From Streptomyces sp. 840.1 (GTDB lineage Bacteria > Actinomycetota > Actinomycetes > Streptomycetales > Streptomycetaceae), in the NCBI RefSeq assembly GCF_003751445.1, contig NZ_RJUU01000001.1:253001-317000 (forward strand): a stretch of 64,000 nucleotides of DNA. The letters are read 5' to 3'. The notes beneath the pieces were generated by a model. That model was given only the letters and a program-made list of their open reading frames with translations. It ran no database searches and was not told the origin of the DNA. The position numbers and the translations under genes are program-made. Positions 56,049-64,000 of the stretch are shown here, piece by piece (within the stretch, counting starts at the first letter, position 1; each line of letters opens with the position of its first letter).

Positions 56049-56912
56049 ATGAGCGACGACACCTGGGTCCTGGACCGCACGTTCCGCAGCTCCGCGGGGG
56101 AGGTCCGCTGGGCCGCCCTGGGCCGGGCCGGGGCACCGCCCGTCGTCCTGGTGCACGGGATGCCCTTCTCCTCGTACGTCGGGCGCGGGGTGGCCCGCGC
56201 ACTGGCCCAGGACCACCGGGTCTTCGTCTGGGACCTGCCCGGGTACGGCGCCTCCGCCCAGTACGAGGGCCAGGACGTCTCGCTCGGCTCCCAGGCCCGG
56301 GTGCTCACCGAGCTCCTCGGCCACTGGGAGCTCCCCGAACCCGCCGTGGCCGCCCACGACTTCGGCGGCTGCGTCGCCCTGCGCGCCCATCTGCTGCACG
56401 GCGCCCGCTACCGCCGGCTGGCCCTGGTGGACCCGGTGGCGCCGGCTCCCTGGGGCTCACCCGCCTACCGGCTGCTCGGCGGACACCCGGAGGTCTTCGG
56501 GCAGTTGCCCCCGGCGCTGCACCGTGCGCTGGTGCGCGAGTACGTGAGCTCCGCCAGTCACCCCGGTCTGCGGCCGGCGGTCCTGGACCGGCTGGTCGCG
56601 CCCTGGTGCACCGAGGCCGGACAGCCCGCCTTCTACCGGCAGATCAGCCAGAACGACCAGCGGTTCACCGATGAGATCCAGCACCGCTACGGCGAGATCG
56701 AGCCGCCGGTATTGATCTGCTGAGGCACCGAGGACACCTGGATCCCGGTCGGACGCGGCCATGAACTGGCCGCCCTCGTACCGGGCTCCGAGCTGCGGCT
56801 CATCGAGGGGGCCGGACACCTCGTGCAGGAGGACGCCCCGGCCGAGCTGACCGCCGCGCTCACCGGCTTCCTGCGGACGCCCCCGGCCCCGGCTCCCCGT
56901 ACAGCGCCGTGA
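56049..56912 (+). pseudogene. Alpha/beta hydrolase interrupted by one in-frame TGA
   Basis: 287 codons from ATG 56049 to the TGA at 56910. The fold and active site are intact: VVLVHGMPFSSYVGRG, WDLPGYGAS, and the nucleophile region VAAHDFGGCVALRAH, where the usual Ser is Asp as in haloalkane dehalogenases and epoxide hydrolases. At 56721-56723 a TGA stands exactly where Trp is expected (PVLIC-stop-GTEDTWIPVG); the frame then continues with IEGAGHLVQEDAPAELTAAL carrying the catalytic His. One base change (TGG to TGA) explains it, so it is a young pseudogene or a sequence error. It overlaps the YafY gene by 53 bases tail to tail. Confidence 0.8.
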
Positions 56913-57852
56913 CGGCGGCCGCGTGCGCGGCGACCACCGTGCGCGCGGCGGGCGGTGCGAGGACCTCGACGTTCGGGCCGAAGGAGAGCAGGGAGCGCGC
57001 CCACTCCACCGATTCCACGGCGAGTTCGGCCCGCAGCCACTCACCGTCCCGCTCCTCGGGCCGGGGCTCCCCGGTGAGCACGGCCGCGTTCAGCCGCAGG
57101 AACAGGTCCAGCCGGGAGCGGTGCACCCGTACCAGCAGGATCACCTCCCCCCGCCGTTCCTCGACCTGGCGGCGCAGCACCTCCCACACCTGGGCCAGTT
57201 CCACGCCGGGCCTGCGCACCACGGGCTCGTCGGTGAGGACGGCGCGCCGTACCCGGTCCGCGCGGAAGAGCCGGGGCTCCCCGTCCCGGTCCGCGACCAG
57301 GTACCAGACGCCCGCCTTCACCACCAGGCCGTACGGATCGACGGTGAGGGTGCGCGCGGCCCGCGTACCGCTGTGCCGGTAGCGCAGCCGCAGCCGCCGG
57401 TCGGTGAACACCGCGTCGTGCAGCTCGGCGATGTCGACGGGGCCGCGCGGACCGCTCATCCAGCGCACCGGGTCGACGAGGATCCGGCGGCTGGTCAGCT
57501 CGGCGGCGGGCCGGTGCGGGGCGGGCAGTGCCGCCATCACCTTGCGCAGCGCGGAGCCGATCGCCGCGTCGAGCCCGAGCGCCCGGTGGGTGCCGTCCGC
57601 CGCCGTGACGAACAGGGCGCGCGCCTCGTCGGCGGTCAGCCCGGTGACATCGGTGCGGAACCCGGGCAGCAGGGCGATACCGCCGTGCCTGCCGCGTTCC
57701 GCGTAGACGGGGACGCCGGACGCGGAGAGCGCCTCGGCGTCCCGGTAGATGGTGCGCACGGAGACGTCCAGGCGCTCCGCGAGCTCCGGCGCGGGGACCG
57801 GGCCACGGGTCTGGAGCAGCAGCAGGATGGAGAGCAACCGGTCGGCCTTCAC
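56860..57852 (-). CDS. YafY/DeoR-type regulator with WYL domain
   Basis: 330 residues. N-terminal winged helix-turn-helix (MKADRLLSILLLLQTRGPVP, then RLDVSVRTIYRDAEALSASG), a central WYL domain with LTVDPYGLVVKAGVWYLVADRDGEPRLFR in two parts, and a WCX C-terminal domain (SLLSFGPNVEVLAP). WYL domains bind nucleic acid or nucleotide ligands. GTG start at 57850-57852. Tail overlaps the hydrolase pseudogene. It may control the adjacent thioesterase, which lies upstream on the same strand. Confidence 0.9.
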   Translation of the reverse strand: MKADRLLSILLLLQTRGPVPAPELAERLDVSVRTIYRDAEALSASGVPVYAERGRHGGIALLPGFRTDVTGLTADEARALFVTAADGTHRALGLDAAIGSALRKVMAALPAPHRPAAELTSRRILVDPVRWMSGPRGPVDIAELHDAVFTDRRLRLRYRHSGTRAARTLTVDPYGLVVKAGVWYLVADRDGEPRLFRADRVRRAVLTDEPVVRRPGVELAQVWEVLRRQVEERRGEVILLVRVHRSRLDLFLRLNAAVLTGEPRPEERDGEWLRAELAVESVEWARSLLSFGPNVEVLAPPAARTVVAAHAAAVTALYGEPGPGASAGSR

Positions 57853-57889
57853 CGCACCAGCATCTCCCGGCTCCGGCCCGCGCGGGGTG

Positions 57890-58756
57890 TCAGCTGCGCG
57901 GCGCCCTGGCGAGCTGACGGGACTGGGCGACCAGCCGGTTGGCGCTGTCCCAGACCTCGGCGTCCTCCTCCAGGTAGCCGCCCGCGAGGTTGCGGGTGGT
58001 GATGGAGACGCGGAGCGGGCCGGGAGCCGGGCGGCAGCGGACATGGGTGGTGAGTTCGACGGTCGGGGTCCAGCCCTTGAGCCCCAGCTCGAACGAGGTC
58101 GGCGGCAGTGCGTCGACGGTGAGCAGCAGCGAGAGCGGGTCGGCGTCGCGGCCGTCCGCGAGCCCGAACCAGCCGCGCATCTCGCCCTTGCCGGACGGCT
58201 GGCCCACGGCCCAGCCGATGGTCGCCGGGTCCAGTTTGATGTCGAGCCGGTCGGTGATCGCGGAGCTGCCGGGGATCGCGGCGGGTCCGTCACTGGGGCC
58301 CAGGCAGTGCTCGCGGGGCGCGATGGCGGGCGGCGCGGCGGCGGTGCGGATGTCGTCGCTCAGCGCGCCCAGGTCGCCGTAGGTGGCGAGGACCCGGATG
58401 CGCTCGACCTCGGTGCCGTCGTCCGCGTACTGGAAGAGGGAGGCCTCGCCGGTGGAGAGGGTGCGCCCGGGCCGGACGACCTGGGTGCGGATCACCGCGG
58501 GGCCCGGGACGGACGCGGTGAGGTAGTGCGCGGAGACCGAGAAGGGGTCCGGGTGCGGGAGCGCCTCGCTGAGGGCGCGGCCGAGCATGGCGAGCAGGTA
58601 GCCGCCGTTGACGGCGTGGATGATCGTCCAGCCGGGCGAGAGCTCGGCGTCGTAGACGCCTTCCTCGCGAAGGGTGACGGCGGTGTCCCGGTCGAACTCG
58701 CTGTCGCCGATGGTCGCCTGCGCGGTCTCTGCCGCCTGCGCTGCTGCCTGTGCCAT
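57890..58756 (-). CDS. Acyl-CoA thioesterase family protein (double hotdog)
   Basis: 288 residues. MAQAAAQAAETAQATIGDSE start, then two hotdog repeats: GWTIIHAVNGGYLLAMLGRAL, SAHYLTASVPGPAVIRTQVVR and, in the second, RGWFGLADGRDADPLSLLL and TTHVRCRPAPGPLRV, ending with GYLEEDAEVWDSANRLVAQS. This is the thioesterase-like superfamily related to TesB. Likely releases free acids from acyl-CoA. 37 bases upstream of the YafY gene on the same strand, so they may share a transcript. Confidence 0.88.
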   Translation of the reverse strand: MAQAAAQAAETAQATIGDSEFDRDTAVTLREEGVYDAELSPGWTIIHAVNGGYLLAMLGRALSEALPHPDPFSVSAHYLTASVPGPAVIRTQVVRPGRTLSTGEASLFQYADDGTEVERIRVLATYGDLGALSDDIRTAAAPPAIAPREHCLGPSDGPAAIPGSSAITDRLDIKLDPATIGWAVGQPSGKGEMRGWFGLADGRDADPLSLLLTVDALPPTSFELGLKGWTPTVELTTHVRCRPAPGPLRVSITTRNLAGGYLEEDAEVWDSANRLVAQSRQLARAPRS

Positions 58757-58827
58757 GGACGCACCGTACCCCGATTGCATTACTGAGCGGTAGCTTTTCT
58801 CGGCCGGTGAGACGCCGGACACCTGGG

Positions 58828-59487
58828 CTATCCCTCGTCCGCAGCGGCCGAACGGCGGTTGTAGGCGCGCGGGGCCCGCCAGTGGAAGCGCAGCGCCAGC
58901 AGCCGGAGCACGAACGCCGTGATCACCGCCGCGCCGCTGGTGAAGGCGTTGAGCGCGTCGAAGCGGATGCAGAGCACGATCATCGCGGCCCCCACGATCG
59001 CGGGCACCGCGTACAGGTCGCGGTCCCAGCGCAGCAACGAGGGAACCTCGTTGGCGAGTACGTCCCGCAGCACACCACCGCCGACCGCGGTGGCCAGCCC
59101 GAGCGCCGCCGACGCGGTCAGCCCGAGGCCGTAGTCGTACGCCTTGACCGTGCCGGTGACGCAGAAGAGGCCGAGCCCGGCGGCGTCGAAGACGTTGATG
59201 CCGACCTGGATCCGTTCGACGTGCGGGTGCAGGAAGAAGACCAGACAGGCGGCGAGGAGCGGGGTGGTGAAGTACCCGAGGTCCGTGAACGCGGCGGGTG
59301 GCACCGCGCCGATGATCACGTCGCGGAACAGCCCCCCGCCCAGCGCGGTGACCTCGGCGAGTACCGCGATGCCGAAGACATCGAAGTTCTTGCGTACGGC
59401 GAGCAGAGCGCCGGAGATCGCGAAGACGAAGATCCCGACGATGTCGAGCGCATGCTGGACGGAGGGCGTGAACAGTTCGTTGAGCAC
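58828..59487 (-). CDS. TRIC/UPF0126-family cation channel
   Basis: 219 residues with seven transmembrane segments in two repeats. The glycine-rich kinks LGGGLFRDVIIGAVPP and VGGGVLRDVLANEVPSLL are the hallmark of the trimeric intracellular cation channel family. FAISGALLAVRKNFDVFG and FCVTGTVKAYDYGLGL are the paired first helices. The C-terminal tail RRSAAADEG is cytoplasmic. Expected to conduct K or Na passively in the plasma membrane. Confidence 0.93.
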   Translation of the reverse strand: MLNELFTPSVQHALDIVGIFVFAISGALLAVRKNFDVFGIAVLAEVTALGGGLFRDVIIGAVPPAAFTDLGYFTTPLLAACLVFFLHPHVERIQVGINVFDAAGLGLFCVTGTVKAYDYGLGLTASAALGLATAVGGGVLRDVLANEVPSLLRWDRDLYAVPAIVGAAMIVLCIRFDALNAFTSGAAVITAFVLRLLALRFHWRAPRAYNRRSAAADEG

Positions 59488-59505
59488 CGGGCAATTGTGC
59501 CGGTA

Positions 59506-60770
<1,265 letters not shown>

Positions 60771-60774
<4 letters not shown>

Positions 60775-61859
60775 AGCTTCGGCGCAATCTCTTCGGACCA
60801 GATCCGGGCCCGCTCCTGCGGTGACATGTGGCAGGCGGAGAAGTGCCCGTCACCGACCTGCTCCAGCTCGGGACGCGTCGTGCGGGTGAGGTTGTCCTTG
60901 GGGATGTCCGCGTACGGGCAGCGCGGGTTGAACGCGCAGCCGTCCGGGACGTTGATCAGCGACGGCGGCTGGCCCTTGACGGGGATCAGCCGGTCGGTCT
61001 CCTCGCGGTCGATGCGCGGCATCGAGGTGAGCAGTCCCCAGGTGTACGGGTGCTGGGGCTCGTAGAACACCTTCTCCGCGGAACCGCGCTCGATGCAACG
61101 GCCGCCGTACATCACCAGGAGCTCGTCGGCCATCTCCGCGACCACCCCGAGGTCATGGGTGATCATGATGACGGCGGAGCCGAACTCCTTCTGCAGGTCC
61201 CGGATCAGGTCCAGGATCTGCGCCTGGACGGTGACGTCCAGGGCGGTGGTCGGCTCGTCCGCGATGAGCAGTTCGGGGTTGTTGACCAGGGCCATCGCGA
61301 TCATGGCGCGCTGGCGCATGCCGCCGGAGAACTCGTGCGGGTGGGAGTCGACGCGCTTGTGCGGCTCGGGGATGCCGACCCGGTCGAGCATCTCGATGGC
61401 GCGGGTGCGGGCGACCTTCTTGGTGACCTTGTTGTGGACCCGGTACGCCTCCACGATCTGCCCGCCGACCGTGAAGTACGGGTGCATCGCGGAGAGCGGG
61501 TCCTGGAAGATCATGGCCATCTTGCGGCCGCGCAGCTCGCGCACCCGGGCGTCGGAGGCGCCGATCAGCTCCTCGCCGTCCAGCCAGACCTCGCCGGAGA
61601 TGCGGGCGTTGGGGGCCGTGCGGTGCAGGCCCAGCACGCCGAGCGAGGTGACGGACTTGCCGGAGCCGGACTCGCCCACGATGCCGAGGGTCTGTCCGGG
61701 CTTCACGTCAAAGCTCACGCCGTCGACCGACTTGACCAGGCCGTCGTCCGTCTTGAAGTGGATGCGCAGGTCCCGTACGGAGAGGAAGGCCTCGTCGCCG
61801 GCCCGCGCGGCGGCGGGCTTGCCGGCCGCCGCGGTCTGTGCCTTGGAAACCTCGGTCAC
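60771..61859 (-). CDS. Oligopeptide ABC transporter ATP-binding protein (OppD/DppD)
   Basis: 362 residues. Walker [15 protein letters not shown]-loop [17 protein letters not shown], signature [15 protein letters not shown], Walker [15 protein letters not shown], and the oligopeptide C-terminal region with [13 protein letters not shown] and [15 protein letters not shown] at 61857-61859 overlaps the permease stop (GTGA), so the three genes are coupled. Forms the nucleotide-binding heterodimer with the next gene product. Confidence 0.94.
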
Positions 61860-62866
61860 GAGTACCTCACCCTGGGGTCGATGGCGGCGTACACCAGGTC
61901 CACCAGCAGATTGCAGACGACGATGAAGAAGGCCGCGATGAGCGTCACGCCCATCACGATGGGCAGGTCGTTGCCCCTGACCCCGTCGATGGCGTAGAAG
62001 CCGAGGCCCTGGAACGAGAACACCTGCTCGGTGATGACCGCGCCGCCGACCAGCAGGCCGAAGTCCATGCCGAAGATGGTGACGATCGGGGTGAGCGCGG
62101 CCCGCAGACCGTGCTTTCCGATGATCACGCTCTCCTTCAGGCCCTTGGCGCGGGCCGTGCGGATGTAGTCCTCCCCCATGGTCTCCAGCATCCCGGCTCT
62201 GGTGATGCGGGCGTAGAGCGCGGAGTAGAGGAAGGCCAGCGAGCACCACGGGATCAGCAGGTTCCAGGCCCAGTCCAGCGGGTTCTCCGTGAACGGGACG
62301 TAGGTGATGTTCTCCCAGACGGGCCACTGCACGGTGAAGACGCCCAGCGCGAGCATGCCGGTGAAGAAGATCGGCAGCGAGACGCCGGCGAGGGCGACGG
62401 CCATGAAGAAGCGGTCCAGGATCGAGCCCCGCTTGAGCGCGGAGACGACACCGATGGCCACACCGCTGAGCAGCCAGATCACCGCGGCACCGATGGCCAG
62501 CGAGAACGTGACCGGGATACGCGCGGTCAGCTCGGGCCAGACCTCGACGTGGTTCTTGAAGGAGAAGCCGAAGCACGGGGCACCGCAGTGCGAGACCTCG
62601 GGGCCGAACGTGTAGTCCGCGCCGACGAAGATCTGCTTGATGAAGTGCCAGAACTGCTCGTACAGCGGCTGGTCGAGGCCGAGGTTCTGTTTGACCGCGA
62701 GGATGGACTGCGGATTGGCGTCCTTGCCCACGTACTGGGCCGCCAGTTGGTCCATCGTCTGCCCGGCGAGCCGGGGGACGAGGAAGAAGATCGCGAAGGT
62801 GACTGCGCTGACGATCAACAGCAGCAGTACCGCGCCGAAGACGCGTCGGATGATGTACGCAGCCAC
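61856..62866 (-). CDS. Oligopeptide ABC transporter permease (OppB/DppB)
   Basis: 336 residues, six transmembrane helices. N-terminal MAAYIIRRVFGAVLLLLIVS, a large external loop with GCAPCFGFSF-like cysteines (SHCGAPCFGFSFK), and the EAA loop YIRTARAKGLKESVIIGKHGLRAAL that contacts the ATPases. Only this one permease is in the window; its OppC partner is expected beyond the right edge, upstream of the binding-protein gene. GTG start at 62864-62866. Confidence 0.94.
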   Translation of the reverse strand: MAAYIIRRVFGAVLLLLIVSAVTFAIFFLVPRLAGQTMDQLAAQYVGKDANPQSILAVKQNLGLDQPLYEQFWHFIKQIFVGADYTFGPEVSHCGAPCFGFSFKNHVEVWPELTARIPVTFSLAIGAAVIWLLSGVAIGVVSALKRGSILDRFFMAVALAGVSLPIFFTGMLALGVFTVQWPVWENITYVPFTENPLDWAWNLLIPWCSLAFLYSALYARITRAGMLETMGEDYIRTARAKGLKESVIIGKHGLRAALTPIVTIFGMDFGLLVGGAVITEQVFSFQGLGFYAIDGVRGNDLPIVMGVTLIAAFFIVVCNLLVDLVYAAIDPRVRYS

Positions 62867-62966
62867 AGCTATCCGGCGCCGGTATCTGTCTGCCGGGGGT
62901 AACCCGTGCGGTCGGACACCGTGCCTTCACCTGCCTTTCAGGACAATTCTGGGGGCCCGGGGGGCC

Positions 62967-63005
62967 GTTCCCCGGGCCGCGCGGTGTGCGCGCGGCCCGG
63001 GGAAC
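62967..63005 (-). terminator. 17-bp stem-loop between binding protein and permease genes
   Basis: GTTCCCCGGGCCGCGCG (62967-62983) pairs perfectly with 62989-63005 around the loop GTGTG. It begins 10 bases after the binding-protein stop and precedes the permease by about 100 bases. No U-tract, so partial termination or 3' end protection fits best. Confidence 0.7.
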
Positions 63006-63015
63006 GGGGCCGTAC

Positions 63016-64000
63016 CTACTTGGCGGAACCCATCAGCACGTAGTCGTACATGCCGAGGTAGGCCTGGGTGACCGTGACGTTGGTCGCGGACTTCGGCCGG
63101 AGCAGCAGGTTCTTGCGGTAGATCAGCGGCACGGCGGTGGCGCCTTCGGCCACGGCCTTGTCGATGTCGCCCCACGCCTTCTCACGGGCGGCGGTGTCGG
63201 TGTTGGCGATGCCCTCGTTGAGCATCTTGTTGATCTTCGGGTCGTCCAGCTCCTGGACGTTGTTGCCACCGGACGGCTTGATGGCCGAGCCGTTGATGAT
63301 CTGGTCCAGGAAGCCGAAGCCGGTCGGCCAGTCGGCACCCCAGGCGCTCATGATCATGCCGAGCTTGTTCGCGTGCACGTAGCTCGGGTTGCCCGCGAAG
63401 TTCGAGAAGTACTTGCCGGCCGGGAAGCTCTTGATCTCGGCGTTGACGCCGATCTTCTTGAGCGAGGCCTGCACCGCGGTGACCATGGCCATCTCGGCGG
63501 GGCGGTCGGAGCGGGCCGAGATCTTGGTGTCGAAGCCCTTCGGCTTGCCGCACTGCTTCAGCTCGTCCTTGGCCTTGGCCTCGTCGCCCTTGTGGCCGGC
63601 GGACTCGTACAGGTCGAACTTGCTGTAGCCGTTGACGGTCGGCGGCAGCAGGGTCGTCGCGACGTCACCCTTGGGGTCGCCACCCTGGGCGGCCTGGACC
63701 GACGCCTTGTCGATGCCCCACTGAACGGCCTTGCGGCAGTGGATGTTGTCGAACGGGGCCACGTGGACGTTCAGACCGATGTACGAGGTGGCGCCCGCGT
63801 ACGAGTTGTCGGTCTGCTTCTTCAGGTCGGGCTTGGTGAGCACGTCCGGCTGGGTGGCCGGGGCGACACCGGTGCCGGCACCGTCGGCCGTGGTGTTGTC
63901 GGCGATCAGGTTGTTGTCGACCGTCTCCTGCTTGACCTTGAAGCGCACCGTCACCTTGTTCGGCAGGGCCGGGCGGTTCGGGTCGGTCTTCGGGTCCCAG
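63016..64000 (-). CDS. Oligopeptide-binding ABC lipoprotein (C-terminal part; N-terminus beyond window)
   Basis: The visible 327 residues are the C-terminal part of a family 5 substrate-binding protein: YIGLNVHVAPFDNIHCRKAV and QWGIDKASVQ (the R-x-A-hxxAID-type motif), GYSKFDLYESAG, and AEIKSFPAGKYFSNFAG. It captures peptides outside the membrane for the permease and ATPases encoded next. The frame is open to the right edge, so the signal sequence is not seen. A stop TAG at 63016-63018 is followed by a large hairpin. No cysteine-rich oddities. Confidence 0.93.
   Translation of the reverse strand, partial: WDPKTDPNRPALPNKVTVRFKVKQETVDNNLIADNTTADGAGTGVAPATQPDVLTKPDLKKQTDNSYAGATSYIGLNVHVAPFDNIHCRKAVQWGIDKASVQAAQGGDPKGDVATTLLPPTVNGYSKFDLYESAGHKGDEAKAKDELKQCGKPKGFDTKISARSDRPAEMAMVTAVQASLKKIGVNAEIKSFPAGKYFSNFAGNPSYVHANKLGMIMSAWGADWPTGFGFLDQIINGSAIKPSGGNNVQELDDPKINKMLNEGIANTDTAAREKAWGDIDKAVAEGATAVPLIYRKNLLLRPKSATNVTVTQAYLGMYDYVLMGSAK

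Noticed and set aside
56721..56723. TGA as a selenocysteine codon
   Set aside because: The expected residue is Trp, not Cys, no SECIS-like hairpin follows, and no selenocysteine genes are nearby; a nonsense mutation is simpler.

Overview
The window is chromosomal DNA from an actinomycete, almost certainly a Streptomyces. The support is very high G+C with strong third-position GC, many GTG starts, small conserved Streptomyces proteins, a pair of GGDEF/EAL proteins, LuxR-type large ATPase regulators and XRE/DUF397 remnants. The gene order (ilvE, leuB, proline catabolism, serA, ilvC-ilvN-ilvB, a PAS-GGDEF-EAL gene, gatB-gatA-gatC, a second GGDEF-EAL gene, ligA, mnmA, cysteine desulfurase, oligopeptide ABC genes) matches what I remember of the S. 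coelicolor core chromosome around SCO5523 to SCO5477. No database search was possible.

Left part (1-20.7 kb): branched-chain amino acid and serine synthesis on the minus strand (ilvE, leuB, serA, ilvC, ilvN, ilvB). ilvB is preceded by a 13-residue leader peptide and a U-tract terminator, which together form an attenuator. Interleaved are a secreted Tat-dependent purple-acid-phosphatase-like enzyme, a broken LysR gene with an 18-bp tandem repeat, a translationally coupled three-gene phospholipid operon (CDP-alcohol transferase, CdsA-like, PlsC fused to a YqaA/DedA-like membrane domain), and a proline-degradation operon with its PucR-type regulator. A PAS-GGDEF-EAL protein with a degenerate EAL site ends this part.

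Middle part (20.8-46.7 kb): a 2-hydroxyacid dehydrogenase, an aldo/keto reductase, a lipoprotein glucose/sorbosone-type dehydrogenase, a 1069-residue LuxR/AAA regulator, an MMPL exporter, a methyltransferase and an ArsB-like permease. Then come the tRNA amidotransferase genes gatCAB, an EAL-competent GGDEF-EAL protein, NAD-dependent ligase ligA, a MetE-like protein, an SDR, a LOG-family protein, a DUF427 protein and an alpha/beta hydrolase that has lost both its nucleophile and its His.

Accessory island (about 46.7-51.5 kb): visibly lower in G+C. It holds a decayed XRE/DUF5753 regulator with its decayed DUF397 partner, the C-terminal remnant of an IS transposase, and an intact two-gene module: a HEPN-like protein overlapping by 4 nt a large double P-loop ATPase. 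The ATPase has a BolA-like N-terminus, a ParA/MinD domain with the variant P-loop RGGVGRST, and a Sll1717-like C-terminal ATPase. This is the best candidate for a poorly described system, probably defence against phage or plasmids. It sits between core genes that appear closely linked in relatives.

Right part (51.5-64 kb): core genes resume with mnmA, a Tat-exported amidase, cysteine desulfurase (the likely sulfur donor for MnmA), two small membrane proteins, a FabR-like TetR regulator with dyads in the divergent promoter, an alpha/beta hydrolase interrupted by one in-frame TGA where Trp is expected, a YafY/DeoR regulator, a thioesterase, a TRIC/UPF0126 channel and an oligopeptide ABC operon cut off by the window end. 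I saw no rRNA, tRNA or CRISPR array.
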